From positions 1-64,000 of the forward strand of contig NZ_WWCJ01000001.1 of NCBI RefSeq assembly GCF_009857475.1: DNA of 64,000 nucleotides, given 5' to 3'. Every line of letters starts with the position of its first letter. Position 1 is the first letter of the stretch. Shown one piece after another: positions 35,258 through 43,082 of the stretch. Source of the DNA: Pseudoduganella guangdongensis. GTDB taxonomy: Bacteria > Pseudomonadota > Gammaproteobacteria > Burkholderiales > Burkholderiaceae_D. The translations under genes were made by a program, and so were the position numbers. Below the pieces are notes generated by a model, which made no database searches, was not told the origin of the DNA, and saw only the letters and a list, made by a program, of their open reading frames with translations.

Positions 35258-36484
35258 ATGCTCAACAACGACCGCCACCTGAACCTCAAGACCATTCTGG
35301 TGACGACCGGCGTCATACTGACGCTGTCGATGGGCGTGCGCCACGGCTTTGGTTTCTGGATGCAGCCGATCTCGCAGGCCAACGGCTGGAGCCGCGAAAC
35401 CTATTCGCTGGCGCTGGCGCTGCAAAACCTGCTGTGGGGCGCTTTCGGCCCGCTGGCCGGCATGGTGGCCGACCGCTACGGCACGCAGCGCGTGGTGATC
35501 GCCGGCGCGCTGGCCTATGTGGCCGGCTTGCTGTGGATGGCGACGGTCACGCAGCCGGCGCTGTTCATCATCGGCTCCGGCGTATTCATTGGCCTGGGCC
35601 TGGCCTGCACCGCCTTCGGCGCGGTGAGCGGCATTATCGGCCGCGCGGCGCCGGTGGAAAAACGCTCCTGGGCCTTCGGCGTGTCCGGCGCGGCCAGCTC
35701 TTTCGGCCAGTTCCTGATGATGCCGGTCGAGCAGCAGCTGATTTCCGGCATTGGCTGGCAGAATGCTTTCTACGCCCTGGCCGGCGTGGTGTTCCTGCTG
35801 ATGATTCCCATGTCCAGCTTCCTGCGCGAGCCCAAGCACGCGGTGGCGGCGGGCGATGCCCAGCAGAGCGTCGGCGAGGCCCTGCGCGAAGCGGTCGGCA
35901 ACCGCTCCTTCCTGCTGCTGGTGGCGGGCTACTTCGTGTGCGGCTTCCAGCTCGTATTCGTGGGCGCCCACCTGCCGGCTTACCTGAAAGACAAAGGCAT
36001 CGCCTCGCCCGGCGTGGCGGTGATGGCACTGGCGCTGATCGGCCTGTTCAACATCTTCGGCTCCTTTACCGCGGGCCAGCTGGGCGGCAAGCTGCCCAAG
36101 CGCTACCTGCTGTCCACCATCTACTTCGCGCGCACGCTGGTGATTGGCCTGTTCCTGCTGGCGCCCTTGACGCAATGGTCGGTCTACCTGTTCGCGGCGG
36201 CGATCGGCTTCCTGTGGCTGGCCACGGTGCCGCTCACCAACGGCATCATCGCCGGCGTGTTTGGCCTCAAGCACATGTCCATGCTGGCCGGCGTGGTGTT
36301 CCTGTCGCACCAGGTGGGCAGCTTCCTGGGCGTGTGGCTGGGTGGCTACCTGTTCGACCTGCGCGGCAGCTACGACGTGGTATGGGGCATCACGCTCGGC
36401 CTGGGCCTCTTCGCCGGCCTGGCTAACCTGCCGATCGACGAACGCCCGCTGGCGCGCAATGCAGCGGGCTGGAAGGCGGCCTGA
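35258..36484 (+). CDS. MFS transporter (OxlT/monocarboxylate-like)
   Basis: A 408-aa transporter with about twelve hydrophobic helices. The loop 2-3 motif GPLAGMVADRYGTQR is conserved. An N-terminal GFGFWMQPISQANGWSRE segment is characteristic of the oxalate/formate antiporter-like MFS branch. The start at 35258 gives the usual N-terminus; 35249 and further upstream starts are possible. The substrate is likely a small carboxylate, though this is not decided. A 42-codon gene begins one base after its stop codon. Confidence 0.85.
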   Translation: MLNNDRHLNLKTILVTTGVILTLSMGVRHGFGFWMQPISQANGWSRETYSLALALQNLLWGAFGPLAGMVADRYGTQRVVIAGALAYVAGLLWMATVTQPALFIIGSGVFIGLGLACTAFGAVSGIIGRAAPVEKRSWAFGVSGAASSFGQFLMMPVEQQLISGIGWQNAFYALAGVVFLLMIPMSSFLREPKHAVAAGDAQQSVGEALREAVGNRSFLLLVAGYFVCGFQLVFVGAHLPAYLKDKGIASPGVAVMALALIGLFNIFGSFTAGQLGGKLPKRYLLSTIYFARTLVIGLFLLAPLTQWSVYLFAAAIGFLWLATVPLTNGIIAGVFGLKHMSMLAGVVFLSHQVGSFLGVWLGGYLFDLRGSYDVVWGITLGLGLFAGLANLPIDERPLARNAAGWKAA

Positions 36485-36485
36485 G

Positions 36486-36614
36486 ATGAAGCATCGCTTG
36501 CTACGCTTTGGCATGTGGGCCCTGATCGCGGCGGTGCTGGCGCTGGCGTTCGCGGCCTACCTGCAGCCGGGCTTCATGCTGGACTTGGCCAACAGAATCT
36601 ACCTTTGCCTTTAG
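36486..36614 (+). CDS. 42-aa hydrophobic membrane peptide
   Basis: A very small protein, MKHRLLRFGMWALIAAVLAL at its start, with one clear transmembrane helix (about 9-26). A conserved-looking tail FMLDLANRIYLCL follows. It starts one base after the MFS gene's stop and has a GCCTGAG upstream but no strong ribosome site, so it probably depends on coupling. Short peptides ending in a similar DLAN-x-IW/Y-CF tail occur in other betaproteobacteria as far as I recall; this was not checked. Function is unknown. Confidence 0.55.
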   Translation: MKHRLLRFGMWALIAAVLALAFAAYLQPGFMLDLANRIYLCL

Positions 36615-36743
36615 TCGACATTCTTTACAGAAATTAGCATTCTGAAATCCACTTCTATGCGAATCAATCGCTTATAAGTTGGCATGTTGTGTGCTTAGAC
36701 GATCGCGTTTCATCGTTCATCACATCACTATAGGAAGCTAACA

Positions 36744-37382
36744 ATGTCGATTCGTTCCAAAATGTTCGGGGTAGCGCTGTTGGGCGCTTTGATGGGCCAG
36801 GCACACGCGGGTGTCACCTTTACCTTTACCCAATCGGGCAGCAATGTCCTGATGCAGTCGTCCGGCGTGCTTGATACGTCCAAGCTGATCGCCGCCGACG
36901 TTTTTGGCTGGGGCGGTACCGGTATTGAATCCAACAATGCCCCGCAGTCCGACATCATGGGCGACACCAGCGCGGGCGGCCTTGACCTGGCTTTCCGTTT
37001 CAGCGCAGGCAGCAACCACAGCGCGTGGATCGGCAACCTGTTCAGCTTTAACTTCTTCAACTGGGCGAGCAGCGGCAGCACCCAGTTCGCCACCTTCACC
37101 AAGGATGACGACGACCGCATTCCCGGCATCGCGATTGCAGCGGACGACCTGGTCGGCAGCCTGTGGACGCCCGATGTCTCGTGGCTTGCCGGCGGCACCC
37201 TGGCCAGCCTGGGCCTGACCGCCGGTACCTACACCGTGACCGACAGCCGCACCAATGAATTCATCACGATCCAGGTGGGCGAGCGCCAGGTGCCGCAGGA
37301 TGTGCCGGAGCCAGGCTCGCTGGCCCTGCTCGGCCTTGGCCTGGCGGGCGCCGTCCTGGCGCGCCGCAAGCGCAAGGCCTGA
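36744..37382 (+). CDS. PEP-CTERM sorting domain protein
   Basis: A 212-aa secreted protein. It has a signal peptide (1-22, ending GQAHA), a Ser/Gly/Asp-rich mature domain, and a C-terminal PEP-CTERM tail at 187-212. The tail has VPEPGSLALLGLGLAG, a transmembrane segment, then ARRKRKA. The tail directs processing by exosortase in exopolysaccharide-producing Gram-negative bacteria. No exosortase gene lies in this window, so it must act in trans. The gene has its own 129-base upstream region. Confidence 0.9.
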   Translation: MSIRSKMFGVALLGALMGQAHAGVTFTFTQSGSNVLMQSSGVLDTSKLIAADVFGWGGTGIESNNAPQSDIMGDTSAGGLDLAFRFSAGSNHSAWIGNLFSFNFFNWASSGSTQFATFTKDDDDRIPGIAIAADDLVGSLWTPDVSWLAGGTLASLGLTAGTYTVTDSRTNEFITIQVGERQVPQDVPEPGSLALLGLGLAGAVLARRKRKA

Positions 37383-37400
37383 TCGTTGCAGGCGCGCCGC

Positions 37401-38105
37401 TCAGGCGCGCTTGCGCGACTTGCCGGACTTTTGCGCCAGCTGGGTTTTCTTTTTGGAGGATTTGGCGCTGGCGACGCGCGTCGCCTTGCCTTTGGATTTC
37501 TTGCTGGCGCCGTTGCCGGCTTTGCTGCGCGGGGTCGGCGGGACTTCCTCCACCCCGGTGCGCTTGGCGCGCATGGCCGACGGCAGGGCGCCGTCTTCCA
37601 GGTTGGCCAGCAGGAAGCGGTTCGGGTCGATGCGGGTGCCGTCCTGATAGGCTTCCAGGTGCAGGTGCGGGCCGGTGGATTTGCCGGTGGCGCCGGACAG
37701 GCCGATCAGCTCACCCGCCGCCACCGTGTCGCCCACATTCACATGGCGCTTGTTCAGGTGCGCGTACAGCGAGCGCAGGCCGCCTTCATGCTCGATCACC
37801 ACCACGTTGCCGTACTTGCTGTCACCCTTGTAGCCCATGCTGGAAGCAACCACGGTGCCGTGGTTGGTGGCCATGACCGGCGTGTTGTGCGGCACGGAGA
37901 AATCGATGCCGCCATGCGCGCGGCGGCCGCGCGCGGCGCCAAAGAAGCTGCTGACGCGGCCTGCTTCCAGCGGCAGGCGCCATTGCTGGTCCTTCGGCTG
38001 CGCCGGCGGCGGCAGGTCGAGCGGCTCGGGCATGGCGGATGCCGGCTGCACGAAGTTGGCGCCAGCCAGCAGGACGAGTAACAGAATGTTGGTGATCTTT
38101 GCCAT
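37401..38105 (-). CDS. M23 family (LytM-type) peptidoglycan metallopeptidase with basic C-terminal tail
   Basis: A 234-aa exported M23 peptidase. A signal peptide (1-24, ending PASA) precedes the catalytic domain at about 50-165. All zinc and active-site residues are present: H64 and D68 in AHGGIDF, the YAHL histidine, and H147/H149 in GPHLHLE. The last 45 residues are very rich in Lys, Ser and Arg and may bind anionic wall polymers or DNA. Its catalytic domain closely resembles the M23 domain fused to the M56 sensor upstream. It is the last gene of the leftward cluster, 70 bases after the TonB receptor. Confidence 0.9.
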   Translation of the reverse strand: MAKITNILLLVLLAGANFVQPASAMPEPLDLPPPAQPKDQQWRLPLEAGRVSSFFGAARGRRAHGGIDFSVPHNTPVMATNHGTVVASSMGYKGDSKYGNVVVIEHEGGLRSLYAHLNKRHVNVGDTVAAGELIGLSGATGKSTGPHLHLEAYQDGTRIDPNRFLLANLEDGALPSAMRAKRTGVEEVPPTPRSKAGNGASKKSKGKATRVASAKSSKKKTQLAQKSGKSRKRA

Positions 38106-38175
38106 AAGCGGTCGAGTTTCGCACACTGGTTGCGTTAAGGCAAATGCGTAAATAACTGACAAGGTTTGCTTTCCT

Positions 38176-40248
38176 TTACTCGAAGGCGTGTGTGTAGTTG
38201 AGACGCACGGTGGTGCCGCCGCGCGTGGTGATGGCCGATTGGCGCCGGGTGCCGCTTGCGCCGTCGTTGTAATGGTAGGCGGTGGTGCGGTCCGGATGCA
38301 GCACGTCGCTCAGGGCGATGCGCCATTCCTGGCGCGGCGCTGGTTTCCAGCTGGCGCGCAGGTCCAGCTTGCGCTGGTAGGGCGAGAGCGTGCTGCTGAT
38401 CTCCGACTCGCGGCTCAGGCCGCCCGCCTCGTAGCTGTACTCGGCGTCCAGGCTGAGGGCGCCGTGCTTGTAGTTAAGGGCTGCCACACCGCTCATGGGC
38501 GCCTGCCGGTCCAGGCGGTTGTCGGGACCGGGCACGCGGTCCAGGCGCGAGTGGTTGAAGGTGGCGTTGGCGCGCAGCGCCAGCGCCGGCGTGAGCGGCA
38601 TGCGCGCTTCCAGCGATAGGCCGTAGCTGCGCGCGCCACCATGGTTGGCGGGCATGGCGATCCAGCGCTGGCCTTCGCGGTAGAGCGTGGTGAGGATCAC
38701 GTTGTCGATATCGCGCGCATACACGCTGGCGCTGAGCAGGCTGTCCTTGGCCCAGTAGTAGTCGATGCCGGCATCCAGGCCCCAGGCCAGTTCAGGGCGC
38801 AGGGTGGGATTGCCTTGCGTGTCGGGATTGGTGGCGCTGTTGTTGTTGTCGGCGGTGAAGCGGCGCGGAATCAGGTCGAGCATATTGGGCGCCTTGTAGC
38901 TGCGGCTGGCGCCCAGGCGCCACTGGCTGCCGCCGGGCAGTTGCCGCATCCATTCCAGCACTGGGCTGACGACGGTGCTGCGCTGGCGCACCGCTGCCGT
39001 GTTGCGGCCGTGTGCTTCGGTGCGCATGGTTTCCCAGCGCAGGCCGGCGGACCAGGCGTCGCTGCCGTTTTTCCATTCATCCTGCGCGAAGGCGGCCAGG
39101 CGTTCGATGCGGCCGTCGTAACGGTCGTCGCGCAGGAAGTTCAGCGCCCCGCTGTGGCTGTATTCGTGCTCGACGCGCGATTGCATGCGCTGGATGGCAG
39201 AGCCGTCCCAGCCCGCCACCAGGGCGTGGCCGTTGCCGAACGGGTGAGCGTATTTGCCGCCGTGGTTGAAGCCATGTTCGCGTATGTCGCCGTCGACGTG
39301 GCGTGTGGTCGGGCCGGCGCCGCCCAGCGGCATGCCGGTGAAGTCAAAGCCGGTGTCGCGCGGCGCCGTGCTGGCCCCCAGCTTGAGCTCCCATTGCGCG
39401 TTGCTGGCCAGTTTCCGCTGCCATGCCAGTTCGCTGCGCAGTAAATAGCTGCGCACGGCAAAGCGGCTGCCCACATCGGCAAAGTCGCCCGATTCGCCCA
39501 GCCGCACCTCCTCGCTTGAACGGTAGCTGATGACGCGCCGTGTGAGCGTGGCCAGGCTTTGCAGCGAGAACTGGTCGCCGCCTGCGCTGCTCCAGTTCAG
39601 GCGCGGCGCGAGATTCAGCGTGCGCGCGGTATTGTCTTCATGGCTGCGGGTCAGGCGCAACAGGCCCGGCTCGCTGTCGGCAATAATGCGGTCGGCGGGC
39701 GTGCTGGGGCGGGCCAGCACCACACTGACGCTGTGCGACCAGCCATCCGCCTTGCCGCTGCTTTGCGCGCTCAGGCGCGGCGACCATGTTCCGTGCAGGC
39801 CGTCCAGCCCAAGCTGCGCTTCCTGCGTGCTGCGGCGGATGGTCTTGCGCAGCACGATGTTGATGGTGCCGGCTATGCCTTGCGTGCCCAATATGGCGGA
39901 TGCGGTGCGCAGCACTTCCACCCGCTCGACCACTTCCGGCGGCAGGCTGTCCAGCGCGAAGCCTTGCGGCGCGGTCTGGCCATTCAGCAGCACCTGCGTG
40001 TAGCCGTTGCCCAGGCCGCGCATCTTGATGCCGGCCGTGTCGCTGATGGTGATGCCCGGCAGGCGGCGCAGGGCGTCGGCCAGGGTGCGGTCGCCATTGG
40101 CGGCCAGCTCGTCGCGCGTGAGCACCAGGGTGCTGGCGGTATCGTCCTTGCGCTGGTCGATGCGGGCGGTTTTGATCTCCACCACCGGCTGCGCGGACGC
40201 GGCCTGGCCTGCCAGCGCGGCGGCCAGCATTAATGCAGTGTTCTTCAT
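38176..40248 (-). CDS. TonB-dependent outer-membrane receptor
   Basis: A 690-aa receptor. It has a signal peptide (1-19, ending AASA), a plug domain at about 30-150 (LADALRRLPGITISDTAGIKMRG, QVLLNGQ, VERVEVLRTASAILGTQGIAG), and a 22-strand-type barrel to the end. The final residues are THAFE, one residue beyond the usual terminal Phe. It would import a siderophore, cofactor or oligomer using TonB. It lies between two M23 genes in the BlaI-M56 cluster. If regulated by BlaI it may take up cell-wall-related or antibiotic-like molecules, which is speculation from context. Confidence 0.9.
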   Translation of the reverse strand: MKNTALMLAAALAGQAASAQPVVEIKTARIDQRKDDTASTLVLTRDELAANGDRTLADALRRLPGITISDTAGIKMRGLGNGYTQVLLNGQTAPQGFALDSLPPEVVERVEVLRTASAILGTQGIAGTINIVLRKTIRRSTQEAQLGLDGLHGTWSPRLSAQSSGKADGWSHSVSVVLARPSTPADRIIADSEPGLLRLTRSHEDNTARTLNLAPRLNWSSAGGDQFSLQSLATLTRRVISYRSSEEVRLGESGDFADVGSRFAVRSYLLRSELAWQRKLASNAQWELKLGASTAPRDTGFDFTGMPLGGAGPTTRHVDGDIREHGFNHGGKYAHPFGNGHALVAGWDGSAIQRMQSRVEHEYSHSGALNFLRDDRYDGRIERLAAFAQDEWKNGSDAWSAGLRWETMRTEAHGRNTAAVRQRSTVVSPVLEWMRQLPGGSQWRLGASRSYKAPNMLDLIPRRFTADNNNSATNPDTQGNPTLRPELAWGLDAGIDYYWAKDSLLSASVYARDIDNVILTTLYREGQRWIAMPANHGGARSYGLSLEARMPLTPALALRANATFNHSRLDRVPGPDNRLDRQAPMSGVAALNYKHGALSLDAEYSYEAGGLSRESEISSTLSPYQRKLDLRASWKPAPRQEWRIALSDVLHPDRTTAYHYNDGASGTRRQSAITTRGGTTVRLNYTHAFE

Positions 40249-40320
40249 GCGTTTCCTCGGGATGAGCGCCGCCGCTGCCGTGCATCTGCGCGGCAGGAAG
40301 GAAAGGCGGCGGCGGGTAAT

Positions 40321-41892
40321 TTAGTTGCGGCGGCTGGCGTGCAGGCGTTGCAGCGCAGTCCTGGTGGCGTTGGCTTCCAGGTTGCCGAGCAGGGTTTGCG
40401 GGTCGATGTTGTCGCCGTTGCGGCTGACCTCAAGGTGCAGGTGGGGGCCGGTGACCTTGCCGCTGGCGCCGGACGTGCCAATCTGCTGGCCGGCCGCGAC
40501 ACGCGCGCCTTCCTTCAGCTGGCGCTTCTCCATGTGGGCGTACAGGGAGCGCAGGCCGTCAGCATGTTCAATGACGATCACGTCGCCCCATTTCGCTTCG
40601 CCCCGATACATATTGGTGGACGTGACCACGATGCCAGCGGCTGGCGCCACGATTGGCGTGCCGCGTGGCGCGGCGAAGTCCATGCCGCCGTGTTTGCGGC
40701 CAGTCGGGGTGTGCAGGATGCCGAAGAAGGCACTGACACGCAGGCGCTCCATTGGGGCTTGCCAGAGCGGCGCGCTGCCAGAGGCATCCATAGGCGTGGC
40801 TGTGGCTGCCCATTCGATGCTGGCTTCAGTGCCAGGCGCGCTATCCGCCCGCCAAGCCAATGCCGGTTGCAGGATCACGCTGGCAAGCAGCACGGCTGGC
40901 AGCGCAGCCCACCCCAATACCGCCGCCACCGCACGCGGCATAGCCGGCACCCCATCGCGAATCATGCCGATACGAGCGGCCACCGCATCCACCACGCGGC
41001 TGCCGAAGGCCAGCGCAGTGCCATGGCCGGGCATGGCCTGCATACGCATCTGCGTCACCAGCGCAGCGGCGTACGCACGGCGTTGCGCGGCGGGGCGGCC
41101 TTCCAGCACCGTGCGGTCGCAGCCCAGCTCCTGGGCCCACGCCATCTGCTTGCCCAAGCGCGCCACCATCGGGTTGAACCACTGCGCCGCCTGCAGCAGG
41201 AAGCTCAGGTGCATCCACAAGTGATCGCGGCGGGCCAGGTGGGTCAGCTCATGCTCCACCACCAAGCGTTGCTGGGCCGGTTCAAAATCGCGCAGGTGGC
41301 GCGGCAGCAGCAAGACGGGGCGCAGCAGGCCGGCCAGCATGGGCGCGATCGGCGCGTCGATCTCGCGCACTTCCGGCAGCTGGCGGTGCAGGTTGGCGAA
41401 GCCGGGATGCGCCGCGAGGTCGAATCGATCCAGGCGCTGCGCGGCGGCCAGCAAGGCGTTCAGATGGCGCCGGGCGCGCAGCCAGCGCGCGCATGCCGCA
41501 GCCAGGCCGGCAGCGTAAATCGCAAGCCAGGCATAACCCAGCCAGCGCAGAAGCGGAGCCGGCGCCAGCGGCGTGCCGCCTTCGTCCGTTCCGTCCTTGT
41601 CCGCAAGGTCCGCATGGCCAGCCGCTGGCGGCGCCCAATGCGGCGCCGGGCTGGCGACGGCGGCGACCATGACGCCCGGTAGCTCGAGCGCAGGAACGAT
41701 GCTGGGCCGCCAGCTGGCGGGCAGCAACCCAAATGCAAGGCTGGCGGCAACCGCGCCAACCGCCAGCAGCCACGGCGTGCGCCGCGCCTGCAGGGCGGGC
41801 CAGACGCGGGCAGCGCTGCGCAGCAGGAGCCAGGCCGCTGCACCAACCACCAGGCTGGCCAGGCAGGCTTGCAGGAAAAGCAAGGGGAACAT
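40321..41892 (-). CDS. M56 (BlaR1-like) membrane protease fused to a periplasmic M23 peptidase domain
   Basis: A 523-aa fusion. The N-terminal part (1-345) is an M56/BlaR1-type integral membrane protease. It has hydrophobic helices at about 4-24, 42-58, 113-135 and 325-345, the zinc motif HELTH at 214-218, and downstream ELGCD. After the last helix a complete M23/LytM domain (about 385-505) faces the periplasm. It carries H401 and D405 in KHGGMDF, YAHM, and H484/H486 in GPHLHLE. In classical BlaR1 this position holds a beta-lactam-binding domain. It begins four bases after the BlaI-type gene. Predicted role: sense the wall or wall fragments and cleave the repressor. Confidence 0.9.
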   Translation of the reverse strand: MFPLLFLQACLASLVVGAAAWLLLRSAARVWPALQARRTPWLLAVGAVAASLAFGLLPASWRPSIVPALELPGVMVAAVASPAPHWAPPAAGHADLADKDGTDEGGTPLAPAPLLRWLGYAWLAIYAAGLAAACARWLRARRHLNALLAAAQRLDRFDLAAHPGFANLHRQLPEVREIDAPIAPMLAGLLRPVLLLPRHLRDFEPAQQRLVVEHELTHLARRDHLWMHLSFLLQAAQWFNPMVARLGKQMAWAQELGCDRTVLEGRPAAQRRAYAAALVTQMRMQAMPGHGTALAFGSRVVDAVAARIGMIRDGVPAMPRAVAAVLGWAALPAVLLASVILQPALAWRADSAPGTEASIEWAATATPMDASGSAPLWQAPMERLRVSAFFGILHTPTGRKHGGMDFAAPRGTPIVAPAAGIVVTSTNMYRGEAKWGDVIVIEHADGLRSLYAHMEKRQLKEGARVAAGQQIGTSGASGKVTGPHLHLEVSRNGDNIDPQTLLGNLEANATRTALQRLHASRRN

Positions 41893-41896
41893 CGGC

Positions 41897-42271
41897 TTAC
41901 TCCTGGTCTTCCGGCCATTCGCTGAGCAACTGCTCCAGCTCTTTCAGCTCATGCTGGTTCACCAATTTGGAGCCGGTGAACATATTGACCGGGAGCGGCG
42001 CATTCATTTCCATCACGCGGTGCGAAAAATCATGGGCAAATGCGGCCAGTGTTTCAACCTTTTCGAGCACTGGCGCGTATACGTTCATACCGTGGGCCGA
42101 ATGTTGGCTGATCATGCCCTTTTCCAGCATGCGCTCCAGGGTCTTGCGGGTGGAGGAGTAGGACCAGGCCAGTTCTTCCTCCACGCGGTCATGGATTTCA
42201 CGGGCGCTGAGCGGATGCTGCTTCCACAGGGCTTTGAGCAGGGTCAGTTCGGTAATGGATGGAATGGCCAT
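41897..42271 (-). CDS. blaI: BlaI/MecI/CopY-family transcriptional repressor
   Basis: A 124-aa winged-helix repressor. The DNA-binding domain (1-75) has ITELTLLKALWKQHPLSARE and SYSSTRKTLERMLEKGMI. The C-terminal helices (80-124) form the dimerisation region, where family members are cut by the partner M56 protease. It is the first gene of the leftward cluster and lies four bases from the M56-M23 gene. Two matching inverted repeats in front of it (42302-42350) are probable operators, giving autoregulation and control of the divergent lipoprotein gene. Confidence 0.92.
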   Translation of the reverse strand: MAIPSITELTLLKALWKQHPLSAREIHDRVEEELAWSYSSTRKTLERMLEKGMISQHSAHGMNVYAPVLEKVETLAAFAHDFSHRVMEMNAPLPVNMFTGSKLVNQHELKELEQLLSEWPEDQE

Positions 42272-42301
42272 AGGGGCTCCTTGTGACGTTTGACGGCAGT
42301 A

Positions 42302-42317
42302 TGCGACATGTGTCGCA
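42302..42317. promoter_or_regulatory. Candidate BlaI operator 1
   Basis: TGCGACA and TGTCGCA form a perfect 7-bp inverted repeat around TG. The site lies 30 bases before the blaI start codon and resembles the dyad ACA-N2-TGT core used by BlaI/CopY regulators. It recurs 33 bases further on. Confidence 0.65.
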
Positions 42318-42334
42318 CTATTGCAAGGAGTTTA

Positions 42335-42350
42335 TGCGACACGTGTCACA
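42335..42350. promoter_or_regulatory. Candidate BlaI operator 2
   Basis: TGCGACA and TGTCACA form an inverted repeat around CG with one mismatch. It repeats site 1 at a spacing of 33 bases, about three helical turns, and lies 19 bases before the divergent lipoprotein start. Confidence 0.65.
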
Positions 42351-42369
42351 TGGGTTATCATTGGACTAT

Positions 42370-42855
42370 ATGAAGAAACTTGCAATCATCATCACAGCGC
42401 TTGCCGCTCTCGCCGCATGCAGCGGCAAACGCCTGACCGAGGACGACGTCCGGGCCGTCATGGGCAGCGTGGAAGCCTCCGTCAAACGCCATGACGCCAA
42501 CAGTCTGGTCGCCCATTTCGCCCCCAACGCCATGATCATGGTATCCATGCCCGGCACCAGCGGCTTGTCGCGCATGAGCGTAGGCGAATACAAGACCATG
42601 CTGGAGGGACTGTGGAAAGTGCAGCTCCATTCCAGCTATGAAGTCAGCAACCGCGAGGTCGCACTATCCTCCAACGGCCGCAGCGCCACCGCGCGCGATA
42701 TCGCGAAAGAGGTCGTGCTGCTGCCAGGTGAGCGCATGGAATCGCTGAGCAAGCAGAAGGCCGAAATTGCACTGGTCGACGGCGTGCCGCGCATTATCTC
42801 GCTCACGTCGGAAGTGGAATCCCTGACCGCCACGCCGACCACGGCCAAGAACTGA
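42370..42855 (+). CDS. Small lipoprotein, SnoaL/NTF2-like fold candidate
   Basis: A 161-aa protein with a lipoprotein signal; the lipobox LAAC puts the lipidated Cys at residue 17. The mature part pattern (DDVRAVMGSVEASVKRHDAN, then FAPNAMIMV and GEYKTMLEGLW) looks like an NTF2/SnoaL-type cone domain. The ATG at 42370 was chosen because it begins the signal; the frame extends upstream through the operators to 42283. It diverges from blaI and sits directly beside operator 2, so it is a likely member of the BlaI regulon. Function is unknown. Confidence 0.75.
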   Translation: MKKLAIIITALAALAACSGKRLTEDDVRAVMGSVEASVKRHDANSLVAHFAPNAMIMVSMPGTSGLSRMSVGEYKTMLEGLWKVQLHSSYEVSNREVALSSNGRSATARDIAKEVVLLPGERMESLSKQKAEIALVDGVPRIISLTSEVESLTATPTTAKN

Positions 42856-42863
42856 CTTGGTCG

Positions 42864-43079
42864 GTGATGGGTGTGGGGGCTGCCAAGTGGCAGACACACT
42901 CGCGCTGGACCACCCTGGCGAATACGAGTGATGTGCAGAAGGATGCGCAATGCAATCGCGAGTTTCAGGCGCTTCGAACCGAGGGCGTGCCGACATTCCT
43001 GATTTACGGTAAAGATGTTCAGCAAGGCTTCCGCAAGGACGCCTTGTACAAGGCGCTAATTCACAAACGGCAGGACTGA
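42864..43079 (+). pseudogene. Fragment resembling the C-terminal half of a glutaredoxin/thioredoxin-like domain
   Basis: A 71-codon open frame whose last 40 residues (NREFQALRTEGVPTFLIYGK and onward) match the cis-Pro half of glutaredoxin-like folds: GVPT followed by a glycine and a final helix. No CxxC motif and no beginning of the fold are present, and there is no clear ribosome site. It ends three bases before the zinc-ribbon gene. Most likely a remnant of a truncated redox gene. A short expressed protein is possible. Confidence 0.45.
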
Positions 43080-43082
43080 TGA

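Noticed and set aside
37392..37410. GCGCGCC/GGCGCGC hairpin between the PEP-CTERM and M23 genes as a terminator
   Set aside because: There is a 7-bp stem with a 5-base loop, but no T tract on either side and it runs into the M23 stop codon. Too weak to list.
40249..40320. Hairpin between the M56-M23 and TonB genes as an operon terminator
   Set aside because: GC-rich complementary stretches exist, but there is no T run on the leftward strand, so read-through to the TonB receptor gene remains plausible.
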